64,000 nt of DNA from positions 124,001 through 188,000 of the forward strand of contig NZ_AUIW01000001.1 in assembly GCF_000423905.1 (NCBI RefSeq). Reading direction: 5' to 3'. Under the pieces are notes generated by a model that was not told where the DNA came from, did no database searches, and saw only the letters and a list, made by a program, of their open reading frames with translations. The stretch comes from Thermus antranikianii DSM 12462. Its GTDB lineage: Bacteria; Deinococcota; Deinococci; Deinococcales; Thermaceae. The translations under genes were made by a program, and so were the position numbers. Positions 18,214-28,123 of the stretch are shown here, piece by piece (position 1 is the stretch's first letter; the number at the start of each line of letters is the position of its first letter).

Positions 18214-19947
18214 TCAGCGGGGGATAGGGTAGCCCTCCGCCTCGAGGACCGCCCCCGCCACCTCCCGCCTCAAGGCCACCAAGTCCACGGGCTCATGCTT
18301 GGTGAGCCTCCGGGCTGCGGAGTACACCACCCGGGCCTCATCCCCTTCCACCAAGCGGGGCAGGACGGAGAGGGCCTGTACCTGAGCCCGGTCCAGGGCT
18401 TGGAGCAGGTAGAGCCGGGCCATGGCAAGGGCAATCCCCCCAAGCCTCCTGGCCCTCAGAAGGGCGCTTTCAGCGGCGTAAGCGTCGATCAGGATATCCG
18501 CCACCGCTCCCAGGACCTCCTGCTCCTCCTCCACTTTCTCTCTGAACTTCTGGGCCGCAAGTCCGGCCACCATGAGGGCAAGCTTCTTGAGTCCCTCCAC
18601 CTGGTGAGCCTCGAGGTCCTGGGGCTCCTCCAAGCTCGGCTCCAGAAGCTCCTTCTGTAGCCTCATGGCCGCCTCGAAGAGGGGTAGCTGCCCCTTCAGG
18701 GCCCTTCTCAAGAGCATCCCGGGGATGAGGAGGCGGTTGATCTCGTTGGTGCCCTCAAAGATGCGGTTGATACGGGCATCGCGGTAGGCCCTCTCGATGG
18801 GGTACTCCTGGGAGTAGCCGTAGCCCCCGTGGATCTGCACCCCCTCGTCCACCACGTAGTCCAGCACCTCGGACCCCAGCACCTTGATGATGCTGGCCTC
18901 CACCGCATACTCCTCGATCCCTGCCATCACCGCTTCAGGCCCCTTCTTGCCCTGAAGGGCCTCGTCGATCAGGCCCACGGTGCGGTAGACGGCGCTTTCG
19001 GCGGCGTAGATGCGGCTCGCCATCTCCCCCAGCTTGTGCTGGATCAGGCCGAAGCTCCCGATGGGCCGGCCAAACTGGTGGCGCTCCTTGGCGTACCTGG
19101 CGGAAAGCTCCAGGGCCCGCTTCGCCCCGCCCACCGCCCCCGCTCCCAGCTTGTACCGGCCCACGTTGAGGACGTTGAAGGCGATCTTGTGCCCCTTGCC
19201 GATCTCCCCCAGGACGTTTTCCACGGGGACCTTCACGTCCTCGAGGATCACCTGGCGGGTGCTGGAGGCCTTGATGCCCATCTTCTTCTCCTCGGGGCCG
19301 AAGGAGAGCCCAGGAGTATCCCGCTCCACCAAGAAGGCGGTGAAGTGCTCCCCATCCACCTTGGCGAAGACGGTGAAGAGGTTGGCGAAGCCGGCGTTAG
19401 AGATCCACTGCTTGACCCCGTTCAGGATGTAGTGCCTGCCGTCCGCCGAAAGGGTAGCCCGGGTCTTGGCCGCCAGGGCATCCGAGCCTGATCCCGGTTC
19501 CGTGAGGCAGTAGGCGGCGATCCACTCCCCGCTCGCCAGCTTGGGGAGGTACTTCCGCTTCTGCTCCTCGGTGCCGAAGTAGACCAGGGGCAGGGTACCG
19601 ATGGAGGTGTGGGCCCCGTAGGTGACGGAAAAGCCCCCCGTGCCCGAAAGCTCCTCCGCCACCACCGTGGAGATCACCTTGGGGAGGTCCAGCCCCCCGT
19701 ACTCCTCGGGCACGTCGATCGCAAGGAGCCCAAGCTCCCCTGCCTTCCGCATGAGGGGCACGTTGAGCTCTAGCTCCCCGTGCTCCATACGCTCCAAAAG
19801 GGGCAACACCTCCCTTTCCACGAAGGCGCGGGTGGTGCGGGCGATCTCCTTGACGCTCTCGTCAAAGTCCTCGGGGGTGTAAACCCGCTCGGGGGCCTCC
19901 AACAACCAACCCCCACCCCTCTGCCAAAGCTTCTTCTCCTCCGTCAT
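18214..19947 (-). CDS. fadE: Acyl-CoA dehydrogenase
   Basis: This FAD enzyme performs the first oxidation of fatty acyl-CoA. Its 577 residues exceed the roughly 380 of short-chain types because of a C-terminal helical extension after about residue 430, as in very-long-chain-like bacterial enzymes. Visible motifs are YCLTEPGSGSDA (FAD/substrate), GVKQWISNAG, RHQFGRPIGSFGLIQHKL, QIHGGYGYSQEYPIERAYRDARI and IFEGTNEINR, where the catalytic Glu precedes the Gly. It is the last gene of the fadB-fadA-fadE operon, 9 bases after the thiolase, with a GGAGGGAG site before its ATG. Confidence 0.93.
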   Translation of the reverse strand: MTEEKKLWQRGGGWLLEAPERVYTPEDFDESVKEIARTTRAFVEREVLPLLERMEHGELELNVPLMRKAGELGLLAIDVPEEYGGLDLPKVISTVVAEELSGTGGFSVTYGAHTSIGTLPLVYFGTEEQKRKYLPKLASGEWIAAYCLTEPGSGSDALAAKTRATLSADGRHYILNGVKQWISNAGFANLFTVFAKVDGEHFTAFLVERDTPGLSFGPEEKKMGIKASSTRQVILEDVKVPVENVLGEIGKGHKIAFNVLNVGRYKLGAGAVGGAKRALELSARYAKERHQFGRPIGSFGLIQHKLGEMASRIYAAESAVYRTVGLIDEALQGKKGPEAVMAGIEEYAVEASIIKVLGSEVLDYVVDEGVQIHGGYGYSQEYPIERAYRDARINRIFEGTNEINRLLIPGMLLRRALKGQLPLFEAAMRLQKELLEPSLEEPQDLEAHQVEGLKKLALMVAGLAAQKFREKVEEEQEVLGAVADILIDAYAAESALLRARRLGGIALAMARLYLLQALDRAQVQALSVLPRLVEGDEARVVYSAARRLTKHEPVDLVALRREVAGAVLEAEGYPIPR

Positions 19948-19956
19948 GGCTCCCTC

Positions 19957-21150
19957 CTAGGCTGGGTAAACCTCAAAGACCCCGGCAGCCCCCATGCCGC
20001 CGCCAATGCACATGGTCACCAGACCGTACCCCCCGCCCCGTTTCCCCAGCTCGGCGATGAGCTGGGCGGTGAGCTTGGCCCCCGTGGCCCCCAAGGGGTG
20101 CCCCAGGGCGATGGCCCCACCGTTCACGTTGGTCCTTTCCTCAGGCATCTCCAAGGCCCGCATCACCGCCAGAACCTGGGCGGCGAAGGCCTCGTTGAAC
20201 TCGATGAGGCTGATCTGGTCCAGGCTGAGGCCTGCCCGCTTCAGGGCCTTAGGCACCGCCTTGACGGGGCCTATGCCCATAACATCCGGCTCTACCCCGG
20301 CCACGGCGAAGCTGATGAAGCGGGCCAAGGGTTTCAGGCCCAGGGCCTCCGCCTTCTCCCGGCTCATGACCACCACCGCCGCCGCCCCATCGGAGTAGGG
20401 GCTTGCGTTCCCCGCCGTCACGGTGCCCCCTTTTTTGAACGCGGGCCGCAGCTTGGCCAAGGCCTCCAGGGAGGTGTCGGGCCTCACGGTCTCGTCCCTT
20501 TCAAAAAGGGTTTCCTCCACCACCTTCTTGGTTCCCTGGTAGCGCACCTTGGGTACCCGGATGGGCACCACCTCGGTAAACCGACCCTCGGCCCAAGCCT
20601 TGGCCGCCCTTTGGTGGCTTCTCAGGGCCCAGCGGTCCTGGTCCTCCCGGCTAATGCCGAAGCGCTCCGCCACCCTCTCGGCGGTGAAGCCCATGCCGAT
20701 ATAGGTGGAGTACCCCTCTGGGGTCCACTCCGTAGGGGTGAGGTCGGGGTGGAGGCGGGTGTGGTAGCCCGACATGGGCACCCGGCTCATCATCTCCACC
20801 CCACCCGCCAGCACCGCATCCGCCATGCCGGTCATCACCGCCTGGGCAGCCATGGCGATGGTCTGGAGGCCGCTGGAGCAAAAGCGGTTGATGGTGGCTC
20901 CTGCTACCTCCACGGGAAAGCCAGCCCTTAAAAGGGCCAGACGGGCGATGTTCAGCCCCTGGGCTGCCTCGGGCATGGCGCAACCCCAGAGGACATCCTC
21001 GAGCTCCTTGGGATCCAGGCCCACCCGCTCCACCGCCTGCCGCATCACCTGGGCCGAGAGGTCCACGGGATGCAAGGTGGCCAAGGCTCCATCCTTCTTG
21101 CCCCGGGCCACGGGGCTCCGCACTGCACTGACGATTACCGCTTCCCGCAT
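19957..21150 (-). CDS. fadA: Acetyl-CoA acyltransferase (thiolase)
   Basis: This thiolase cleaves 3-ketoacyl-CoA in the last beta-oxidation step. The acyl-accepting Cys lies in [17 protein letters not shown] at about residue 89, the catalytic His in [11 protein letters not shown], and the second Cys in [14 protein letters not shown]. Its 397 residues are typical. An AGAGGT site precedes the ATG. It lies 12 bases after fadB and 9 before fadE, so the three form one transcript covering the whole beta-oxidation cycle. Confidence 0.95.
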   Translation of the reverse strand: MREAVIVSAVRSPVARGKKDGALATLHPVDLSAQVMRQAVERVGLDPKELEDVLWGCAMPEAAQGLNIARLALLRAGFPVEVAGATINRFCSSGLQTIAMAAQAVMTGMADAVLAGGVEMMSRVPMSGYHTRLHPDLTPTEWTPEGYSTYIGMGFTAERVAERFGISREDQDRWALRSHQRAAKAWAEGRFTEVVPIRVPKVRYQGTKKVVEETLFERDETVRPDTSLEALAKLRPAFKKGGTVTAGNASPYSDGAAAVVVMSREKAEALGLKPLARFISFAVAGVEPDVMGIGPVKAVPKALKRAGLSLDQISLIEFNEAFAAQVLAVMRALEMPEERTNVNGGAIALGHPLGATGAKLTAQLIAELGKRGGGYGLVTMCIGGGMGAAGVFEVYPA

Positions 21151-21162
21151 GGTTCCACCTCT

Positions 21163-23454
21163 TTAGTTCCTAAGGGGCTTGCCCGTCTTCAAGGTGTAGG
21201 CGATCCGCTCCTGGGTCTTCCGGGTGCCGAGGAGCTTCAAGAAAGCCTCCCGTTCCAGATCCAAAAGGTCCCACTCGGAAACCTCCCGCGCCGGGCCTTC
21301 TCCACCCGTGAGCACCTGGGCGATCTCCAGGCCGATTCGCATGTCGTGGTCCGTGATCTCCCCTGCCTCCCGGAAGGCCCAAACCGCATAGCGCAGGTTG
21401 CCCAAAGCCTCACTACCCAGGACGCGGATCCGAGGAGGAAGGGGCGGGCGGTAGTCCGGGGCCAGCTCCAGGACCCGCCGCTTGGCGTCAGCGATGAGGA
21501 AATCCCGGTTCATGCTGATCCGATCCCGGTCCCTCAAGAAGCCCATCTTGCGGGCCTCGAGGGCGCTGGTTGAGGTCTTGGCCATGGCGATGAGGTTGAA
21601 GGCCCTCTTCACCGCCTCAAAGGGATCCGCCTCCTCGTAGGGCTCGAGCTCCTGGGTAAACCGGAGGAGCATCTCCTTGGTGCCACCCCCAGCGGGCAAA
21701 AGCCCCACCCCGGCCTCCACCAAGCCCATGTAGAGCTCCGCATGGGCCTGGACGGCGTCCGCGTGCAAGGTGAACTCCGCCCCGCCCCCCAGGGTGAGGC
21801 CGAAGGGGGCCACCACTACTGGGAAGGGGCTATAGCGCAAGGACATGGAAGCCTTCTGGAACTGCCGCACCGCCAGGGATAGCTCGTCCCAGTCCCCTTC
21901 CTGGGCCAGGGAGAGGATCAAGGCCAGGTTAGCCCCGGCGGAGAAGGCCCTCGGGTCCTCGTTGCCGATGACCAGGCCCACATAGCCCTTTTCCTCCACA
22001 TACTCCAGGCTCTTCTGGAGCATGCGGATCACACCTTCCCCGATGGCGTTCATCTTGGTGCGGAACTCCAAAAGGGCCACCCCATCCCCCAGGTCCAGCA
22101 GGGCCGCCTCCTTTCCCTCCAGCAGGGTCTTGCCCTCGGACTTGAGGGCTTTCAGGGAAATAACCCCCTCCCGCTTGGGCAAGGGGTGGTAGGCCCCGTC
22201 AAAACCCAGGTAGGTGCCGTTTCGGTAGAAGGCCCCCTGGGCCTTGCCCAAAAGCTCGGGCTTGGGAAGGCCGTACTCCGCGAAAAGGGCCTCGAGGCGC
22301 CCGTGGCCCAGGGCATCCATGTTCTTGAAGGGCCCCTCCTCCCAGCCGAAGCCCCACTCCAGGGCCTGGTCCACGGAAACCAGGTCGTAGGCGATCTCGG
22401 AAACCTTCTCCAAGGCGTAGTGGGCGGTGCGGGCAAAAAGCTCCCTAAGGAAGGCCCCGTACTTGCCGGGAAGCTCCACCACCTTGGGAAGCCTTTCCGC
22501 CAAGGGTAAATCCCGGAGAGTTTTCAGCTCAGGAAGGTCCAGCGTGGTCCGGGGAGCATAGTCCAAGGTGCGGTAATCCAAGGTGTAGATCTCCCCGTTC
22601 ACCCGTTTGTAAAACCCCGCACCCGTTTTCTCCCCCAGCCGGCCTTCCTCCACCAGGCGCAGGACCCAGTCCGGCAGGGCGAAGTCCTCCCCGGTGGCCT
22701 GGGCCAACTCCTCCGTAACCAGCTTCAACACATCCAGCCCCGTGAGGTCAGCAGTGCGGAAGGTGGCGGAGTTGGGTCGGCCCAGAAGGGGCCCCGTGAG
22801 GGCATCCACCTCGTCGATGCTGAGGCCGTGCTTTTCCATAAGGCGCACCGCCTGCACCATGCCGTAAACCCCAAGCCGGTTGGCGATGAAGCCGGGGGAG
22901 TCCTTGGCCAGGACCGTGCCCTTGCCCAGGATGCGCTCGCCGAAGCGCCGGATTTCCCTTAAGACCTCTGGGTCGGTTTCAGGGGTGGGGATCAGCTCCA
23001 AGAGGTGCAGGTAGCGGGGCGGGTTGAAGAAGTGGGTGCCCAAAAAGCGGCGGCGAAAGGCCTCCGATCGCCCTTCCAAAAGCACCCGCATGGGGATCCC
23101 GCTGGTGTTGGAGCTGATGATGGCCGTGGGTTTCAGGATGGCCTCCAGTCGCTCGTAAAGGGCCCGCTTAGGCTCAGGTTTCTCGATGATGGCCTCCACC
23201 ACCCAGTCGCAGTCCGCAAGCTTCTCCAGGTGGTCCTCGGTGTTGCCGATTTCCACATAGCGGGCCAGATCAGGATCCATGAAGGCTGCGGGCTTGGCCT
23301 TCAAGGCCCTCTCCAGGCCCCTTTTGGCCAGCTCGTTGCGATCCTCCTTGCCCGGGATGTCCAAAAGGACCACCGGGATCCCGGCGCTTACCACCAAGGC
23401 GGCAATCCCGCCCCCCATGGTTCCCGCGCCCACCACGCCTACCTTCTTGATCAT
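21163..23454 (-). CDS. fadB: Fused 3-hydroxyacyl-CoA dehydrogenase / enoyl-CoA hydratase
   Basis: This bifunctional beta-oxidation enzyme has the dehydrogenase first. NAD-binding VGVVGAGTMGGGIAALV lies at residues 4-20, followed by SSNTSGIPM, GTHFFNPPRYLHLLELIPT (catalytic His) and the C-terminal HAD domain to about 400. The hydratase/isomerase half, from about 440, shows AFSAGANLAL and GLTLGGGAEFTLHAD for the oxyanion hole. The order is the reverse of E. coli FadB and matches the long bacterial type. The start at 23454 follows AAGGAGGTGA. A TTGACA-N18-TAAACT promoter lies just upstream. Confidence 0.94.
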   Translation of the reverse strand: MIKKVGVVGAGTMGGGIAALVVSAGIPVVLLDIPGKEDRNELAKRGLERALKAKPAAFMDPDLARYVEIGNTEDHLEKLADCDWVVEAIIEKPEPKRALYERLEAILKPTAIISSNTSGIPMRVLLEGRSEAFRRRFLGTHFFNPPRYLHLLELIPTPETDPEVLREIRRFGERILGKGTVLAKDSPGFIANRLGVYGMVQAVRLMEKHGLSIDEVDALTGPLLGRPNSATFRTADLTGLDVLKLVTEELAQATGEDFALPDWVLRLVEEGRLGEKTGAGFYKRVNGEIYTLDYRTLDYAPRTTLDLPELKTLRDLPLAERLPKVVELPGKYGAFLRELFARTAHYALEKVSEIAYDLVSVDQALEWGFGWEEGPFKNMDALGHGRLEALFAEYGLPKPELLGKAQGAFYRNGTYLGFDGAYHPLPKREGVISLKALKSEGKTLLEGKEAALLDLGDGVALLEFRTKMNAIGEGVIRMLQKSLEYVEEKGYVGLVIGNEDPRAFSAGANLALILSLAQEGDWDELSLAVRQFQKASMSLRYSPFPVVVAPFGLTLGGGAEFTLHADAVQAHAELYMGLVEAGVGLLPAGGGTKEMLLRFTQELEPYEEADPFEAVKRAFNLIAMAKTSTSALEARKMGFLRDRDRISMNRDFLIADAKRRVLELAPDYRPPLPPRIRVLGSEALGNLRYAVWAFREAGEITDHDMRIGLEIAQVLTGGEGPAREVSEWDLLDLEREAFLKLLGTRKTQERIAYTLKTGKPLRN

Positions 23455-23478
23455 GGTCACCTCCTTATACTGAGTCAA

Positions 23479-23508
23479 AGTTTACGGCAGGCTCAGCGGG
23501 CTTGTCAA
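23479..23508 (-). promoter_or_regulatory. Promoter of the fad operon
   Basis: TTGACA (23508-23503) and TAAACT (23484-23479) are spaced by 18 bases. The start point would lie near 23472, giving a short leader with a strong ribosome binding site. Confidence 0.75.
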
Positions 23509-23642
23509 AGGGGTCCGCCAACAGCGCAAAATGCGCGACCGAACGCGCCCGCCTACAACCGCATCAGAAGCAACGGGTTTCGCGCCAACGCGCTAGGCCC
23601 AGCGTAAGGGAGGAAACGGGTGCAGTGCACTTTTACGCAGAG

Positions 23643-23663
23643 AGCCCAGCTTATAACTGGGCT
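23643..23663 (-). terminator. Hairpin downstream of mfd
   Basis: AGCCCAG and CTGGGCT enclose a 7-base loop, 22 bases after the mfd stop codon. The rest of the gap (23509-23642) has no gene I can support. It holds GCGTAA (23602-23607) / TTACGC (23633-23638) arms around the perfect palindrome GTGCAGTGCAC (23620-23630). Confidence 0.5.
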
Positions 23664-23684
23664 TTGCAACTTGATCCCGAACCC

Positions 23685-26621
23685 CTAAATATCGGCGAAG
23701 AGGTACAGGGCCTGGAGCAAAGCCTCGGGGTAGTCCCGGGGCTTCAAGCCCTTTTTCTCCAGACGAAAGCCAGGAGGATACTGGGTAAGCTCCACCCGGA
23801 AGGGAAGTTGCCTCAAGGCCTTGGCGTCGTAATCCAGGGGCCAGCGGGGAAAGACGACCTGGAGGTGGGTAAGGTCCTCCGTGATGGAGACCACCCCTTT
23901 CCGTTCCGCCACCAGGCGGAGCCGGGCAAGGGCCAGGAAGTTTTCCGCCTCCTCGGGAAGGGGGCCATACCGGTCCTTAAGTTCCCTGGCGATGCGGGAA
24001 ACCTCCGCCAGGCTCCTGGCCTCGGCCAGACGGCCGTAGTAGCGGCTACGGCCCTCGAGGCTCGGCACGTACTCCGCAGGAAGCCGGGCGGAAACCCCCA
24101 GGTCCAGGGTAACGTGCCTTCTCTCCTCCTCGGCCTCCCCCTTGAGCTTGCGAATGGCCTCTTCCAGAAGCTCGCTGTAGACCTCGAGGGATAGAGCCCG
24201 GATGTGCCCGTGTTGCTCGGGGCCCAGGAGATTCCCCACGCCGCGGATCTCCATATCCTTCTCCGCCAGGAGATGGCCGCTTCCCAGGTCGGAAAGATCA
24301 GCGATGGCGTTGAGGCGCTTTTCCGCCGCCTCGGTGAGCCTGGGAGGATGGAAGAGGTAGGCGTAGGCCTCCTGCTCCCGCCGCCCCACCCGGCCCCGGA
24401 GCTGGTACAAGGTGGCGAGGCCCAGACGGTCAGCCCGCTCGATGAGGATGGTGTTGGCCTCGCCCACGTCCAGGCCTGATTCGATGATGGTGGTGGCCAG
24501 AAGGACATCGTAAGCCCCCTCGGCGAAGAGGAGCATGGTTTCCTCCACCAGGCCCTCGGGCATCTGGCCGTGGACCACCCCGATGCGGGCTTCGGGCACC
24601 AGGTTCTCCAGGTAGCGCCTTCTCGCCTCGATGGAGGCCACCCGGTCGTGCACGTAGAACACCTTGCCCCCCCTTTCCAGCTCAAAGAGGATGGCCTCCC
24701 GAACCAAAAGGGGGTCAAAGGGAGCCAGGAAGGTGCGAATGGGCTTCCGGCCTGGGGGTGGGGTCTTGATGCTGGATAGGTCCTTCAGGCCCACCAGGGC
24801 GGAATAAAGGGTGCGGGGGATGGGCGTGGCGGAGAGGTAAAGGGTATCCACCTCGGCCTTCAGCTCCCGGATCCGCTCCTTCTGCGCCACCCCGAAGCGG
24901 TGCTCCTCGTCCACAATCAAAAGCCCGAGATCCTTAAAGCGCACGTCGGGCTGGAGAAGACGGTGGGTGCCGATGACGATGTCCAGGGTGCCCTTTTCCA
25001 ATCCCTCCAGGATGGACTTCTCCTCCCTCTCAGGGGTAAAGCGGGAAAGCACCCCGATGCGCACGGGAAGCCCGGCAAACCGCTCCCGGAAGGTCTTGCC
25101 ATGCTGCTCCGCCAAAAGGGTGGTGGGCACCAAAAAGGCTACCTGGGCCCCGTGCCCCACCACACGGTGGGCAGCCCGGAGGGCAATCTCCGTCTTGCCA
25201 AAGCCCACGTCCCCGGAGATGAGCCGGTCCATGGGGAAAGGAGCCTCGAGGTCCCGCAGGACCTCCTCCAGGGCCTGTTTCTGGTCCGGGGTGAGCTCGT
25301 AGGGGAAGCCCCTCTCGATAAGGGGATCCCACTCCGGCAAGGGAGGAAAGGCCCGGCCCGGGGTAGCCTTCCGCTTGGCCTGAAGGATGAGAAGCCGTGC
25401 CGCCAGCTCCTCCACATCCTTCCTGGCCTTCTCCTTAAGCCGCTGCCACTCCCCCTTGCCCAGGGAGGAAAGCTCCGGAGGGTCATCGGTGGTGCCCGGG
25501 TGGCGCTTGAGGAGGGGGAGCTGTTCCACGGGCAGGTAGAGCCGCCCCTCCCCCCGGTAGCGCAACACCAGGTAGTCCCGCTTGGCCCCCAGGACCTCCC
25601 GGGTCTCCAGGCCCAGGAACTGGCCGATGCCGTGGTCGGGGTGGATGAGGAAGTCCCCCGGGGAAAGGGCCCCGGGGTCGGAGAGGCCCTCCCCGGAGCG
25701 GAGCCTGGCCCGCACCCCCCCGGTGGCGAAGACCAGGGCCTCGGTGAGGAGGACATGCTCTCCCCACTCCGCCCCGCCCTCAAAGGCCCCGGGCAGGAGG
25801 GCAAGCCTCCCCTTGGGCCCGGGAAACCGCTCCAGCACCAAAGGATCCAGGGGGGCCAGGCGGCGCCTCAGGTACTCCAGGGTGCGCCCGTGGCCCACGA
25901 AGAGGTGGACCCGCTTCCCCTCGGCCAGCCAGCGGGCCAGGTCCCTCTCCAGGGCCTTGAGGCTACCCCGGTAGGGAGGGAGGGGCCTCACCCCAAGCTC
26001 CAGGAGGGGAAACTCCCCGTGCGCCCCCAGGGCCACCACCGGCCGCCCGGCCAGGAGGGAAAAAAGCTCCCTGGGGGCTAGGGCCGGGGTGTCCAGGTAG
26101 ACGGGACCGGGGAAGTGGAGGACCTTTTGGGAGGTAAACGCCTCCGCCTTGCCCGGCTTGGGCAGGAGGACATGGCGCCTACGGGGCTCGCCCTCCCAGA
26201 AAAGCCGCTCCAGCTCCTCCCCGAAGAACTCCAGGCGCAAAGGCCCAAGCTCCAAGACCTCCCCCAGGACCCGGTAATCCTCGTCTCGGGCATAACCCAG
26301 GCGCAGGAGGCGGTCCAAAAGCTCCGTGCGGGGATAGGCCCGGCCCACCTCCAGCACCATGCGCCAGGCAGAGGGGTCCTCGGGAAAGGGGGCCAGGGCC
26401 TCCTCGTAGCTGAGGAGGAAGAGGGCCTTCTCCTCCATGGCCTCGAGGCCCGGGTTCGCGTACACCGGCACCCCGAAGGCGGAGAGGTCCCGCCAGCGCC
26501 TCAGGCGGTCCTCGGGGACCAGGAGGAGGGCAGGAAGGTCTTCCCGGGCCAAGAGGAGGGCCGCCGCCACCTGGGGCAGGGCCAGACGGTGGCCGTAGAG
26601 TTTTTCCAGAAGGATCTCCAT
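23685..26621 (-). CDS. mfd: Transcription-repair coupling factor Mfd
   Basis: Mfd removes RNA polymerase stalled at DNA damage and recruits UvrA. This 978-residue protein has an N-terminal UvrB-like region, an RNA polymerase-interacting domain around [18 protein letters not shown], and a superfamily 2 motor with Walker [10 protein letters not shown] at about residue 472 and the DEEH box in [20 protein letters not shown]-like [16 protein letters not shown] and the C-terminal D7 domain follow. I start at the ATG at 26621; an upstream in-frame start would add 54 unrelated residues. The gene lies 26 bases after degV in the same direction. Confidence 0.95.
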   Translation of the reverse strand: MEILLEKLYGHRLALPQVAAALLLAREDLPALLLVPEDRLRRWRDLSAFGVPVYANPGLEAMEEKALFLLSYEEALAPFPEDPSAWRMVLEVGRAYPRTELLDRLLRLGYARDEDYRVLGEVLELGPLRLEFFGEELERLFWEGEPRRRHVLLPKPGKAEAFTSQKVLHFPGPVYLDTPALAPRELFSLLAGRPVVALGAHGEFPLLELGVRPLPPYRGSLKALERDLARWLAEGKRVHLFVGHGRTLEYLRRRLAPLDPLVLERFPGPKGRLALLPGAFEGGAEWGEHVLLTEALVFATGGVRARLRSGEGLSDPGALSPGDFLIHPDHGIGQFLGLETREVLGAKRDYLVLRYRGEGRLYLPVEQLPLLKRHPGTTDDPPELSSLGKGEWQRLKEKARKDVEELAARLLILQAKRKATPGRAFPPLPEWDPLIERGFPYELTPDQKQALEEVLRDLEAPFPMDRLISGDVGFGKTEIALRAAHRVVGHGAQVAFLVPTTLLAEQHGKTFRERFAGLPVRIGVLSRFTPEREEKSILEGLEKGTLDIVIGTHRLLQPDVRFKDLGLLIVDEEHRFGVAQKERIRELKAEVDTLYLSATPIPRTLYSALVGLKDLSSIKTPPPGRKPIRTFLAPFDPLLVREAILFELERGGKVFYVHDRVASIEARRRYLENLVPEARIGVVHGQMPEGLVEETMLLFAEGAYDVLLATTIIESGLDVGEANTILIERADRLGLATLYQLRGRVGRREQEAYAYLFHPPRLTEAAEKRLNAIADLSDLGSGHLLAEKDMEIRGVGNLLGPEQHGHIRALSLEVYSELLEEAIRKLKGEAEEERRHVTLDLGVSARLPAEYVPSLEGRSRYYGRLAEARSLAEVSRIARELKDRYGPLPEEAENFLALARLRLVAERKGVVSITEDLTHLQVVFPRWPLDYDAKALRQLPFRVELTQYPPGFRLEKKGLKPRDYPEALLQALYLFADI

Positions 26622-26647
26622 GCCGCAAGGCCCTAAAGGGCCAACGG

Positions 26648-27484
26648 CTATTCTACGGCGTAGGCGTGCACCGCCAAAGCCCCCAGGCCCACGTTGGCGG
26701 CGATGGTGGCCCCCGAGCGGGTGATCCGTCCTCGCTCCAGGCGCAGGGCGCCCTCGAGGGCCCGCTTCAATCCGTCCACCCACTCGCTCCTGGCATCGGT
26801 GTGGGCGATGGTGATGCGGGCGGTACGTCCTTGGAATTCATCCAGTACTAACCGGGCCAGGGCCTCCGGGACGGAGTTCTCCCGGGCCACCTTCAGGAAG
26901 CGGATGTGCCCCTTCTCAATCCGCAGGATAGGGCGCAGGCCCAGGAGGTTGCCCACCACCTCGCCAAAGCGGGGCAGGCGGCCGTTGCGGGCCAGGTGGG
27001 AAAGGTCGGCCACGCTGAAGTAGAGGCTGGAGCGCTTCAAGCGCTCCATCTCCCGCACGATCTCCTCCTCGTCCGCCCCCTTCTTCAGCATCTCCACCGC
27101 CCGGAGCACCATGGCCCCAAGCCCGGCGGAGACCATCCCCGAGTCCACCACCCGGATGCGGTTGGGGGCCACCTTAAGCGCGGCCTCCCGTGCCCTTTCC
27201 ACGGTCTTGGAAAGCTCCCCGGAAACATGGATGGAAAGGAGGCGGTCGTAGACCTTGAGGTGGCGCTCGTAGACCTCAACGAAGTCCTCCACCGCCGGGG
27301 GCTCGGTCACCGGCTCCGCCCCCGCGCGGATGGCCTGGTAGAGGGCATCGGGGGTGAGTTCCTGCCAGTCCTTGTACTTGCGGCCCATGAGGTGCACGTA
27401 GATGGGCACCGTCCCCACCGCCTCCTCCTGGAGGACCTTGGGGGAGAGGTCGGCCGCGGTGTCGGTCACGAGACCCAGCTCCAC
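26648..27484 (-). CDS. DegV family fatty-acid-binding protein
   Basis: DegV/FakB proteins carry a fatty acid to a FakA kinase. The N-terminal signature [15 protein letters not shown] is clear, with later [15 protein letters not shown] and [25 protein letters not shown], which lines the lipid pocket in this family. I choose the GTG at 27484, which starts the protein exactly where family members start and lies 9 bases after a TATAAG box; an ATG at 27493 is the alternative. Genes for FakA are not in the window. It is probably co-transcribed with mfd. Confidence 0.88.
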   Translation of the reverse strand: MELGLVTDTAADLSPKVLQEEAVGTVPIYVHLMGRKYKDWQELTPDALYQAIRAGAEPVTEPPAVEDFVEVYERHLKVYDRLLSIHVSGELSKTVERAREAALKVAPNRIRVVDSGMVSAGLGAMVLRAVEMLKKGADEEEIVREMERLKRSSLYFSVADLSHLARNGRLPRFGEVVGNLLGLRPILRIEKGHIRFLKVARENSVPEALARLVLDEFQGRTARITIAHTDARSEWVDGLKRALEGALRLERGRITRSGATIAANVGLGALAVHAYAVE

Positions 27485-27544
27485 GCCCCCCATCTTATAC
27501 CGGGTCAAAGGGATGGGGGCTATAATGGCGGGCGGGTCTGGCCC

Positions 27545-28123
27545 ATGATCCTGGTTACCGGTTTTGAACCCTTTGGCGGCCTGAGGCATAACCCCTCCGC
27601 CGCCCTCTTGGACCTCCTGCCGGAAGAGGTGGGAGGAAGGCCTCTCAGGAAGGCCGTGCTTCCCGTAGACGCCGAGGCCCTGCCCACCGCCCTTGCCGCC
27701 CTCCACGCCCTGGAGCCTGAGGCGGTCCTCCACCTGGGCCTGGCCGAGGGCCGGCCCCAGCTCACCCTGGAGCGCCTGGCGGTGAACCTCCTGGACTTTG
27801 ACCGCCCCGACAACCGCGGGCAGGTCCTGGAGGACACCCCGGTGGTCCCCGGCGGCCCCCTGGCCCTCCCCGCCCGTTTTCCCGTCAAGCAGGCCCTGAA
27901 GCGCCTCCAGGAAGCGGGCCTTCCCGCTAGGGTTAGCCTCTCTGCCGGAAGCTACCTCTGCAACCAGGCCTTTTACCTTTCCCTCTACCATCTGCCCGAA
28001 CGCGTGCCCGTGGCCTTCCTCCATCTTCCCCCCGACGAGACCCTAGCCCTGGAAAAAGGCGGGGCCTACGTGCCCCTAAGGGAACAGGCCCGGGCAGTCC
28101 GGGTGCTTTTGGAGCTCCTGTGA
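27545..28123 (+). CDS. pcp: Pyrrolidone-carboxylate peptidase
   Basis: This cytosolic cysteine peptidase (family C15) removes N-terminal pyroglutamate from peptides. It has 192 residues. MILVTGFEPFGG is the standard start. The catalytic triad is the Glu in LHLGLAEGRP (about residue 67), the Cys in SAGSYLCNQAFY (about 139) and the His in VAFLHLPPDE (about 160). A TATAAT box at 27521-27526 lies 18 bases upstream, so a short leader is likely. It overlaps the next gene by 4 bases. Confidence 0.93.
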   Translation: MILVTGFEPFGGLRHNPSAALLDLLPEEVGGRPLRKAVLPVDAEALPTALAALHALEPEAVLHLGLAEGRPQLTLERLAVNLLDFDRPDNRGQVLEDTPVVPGGPLALPARFPVKQALKRLQEAGLPARVSLSAGSYLCNQAFYLSLYHLPERVPVAFLHLPPDETLALEKGGAYVPLREQARAVRVLLELL

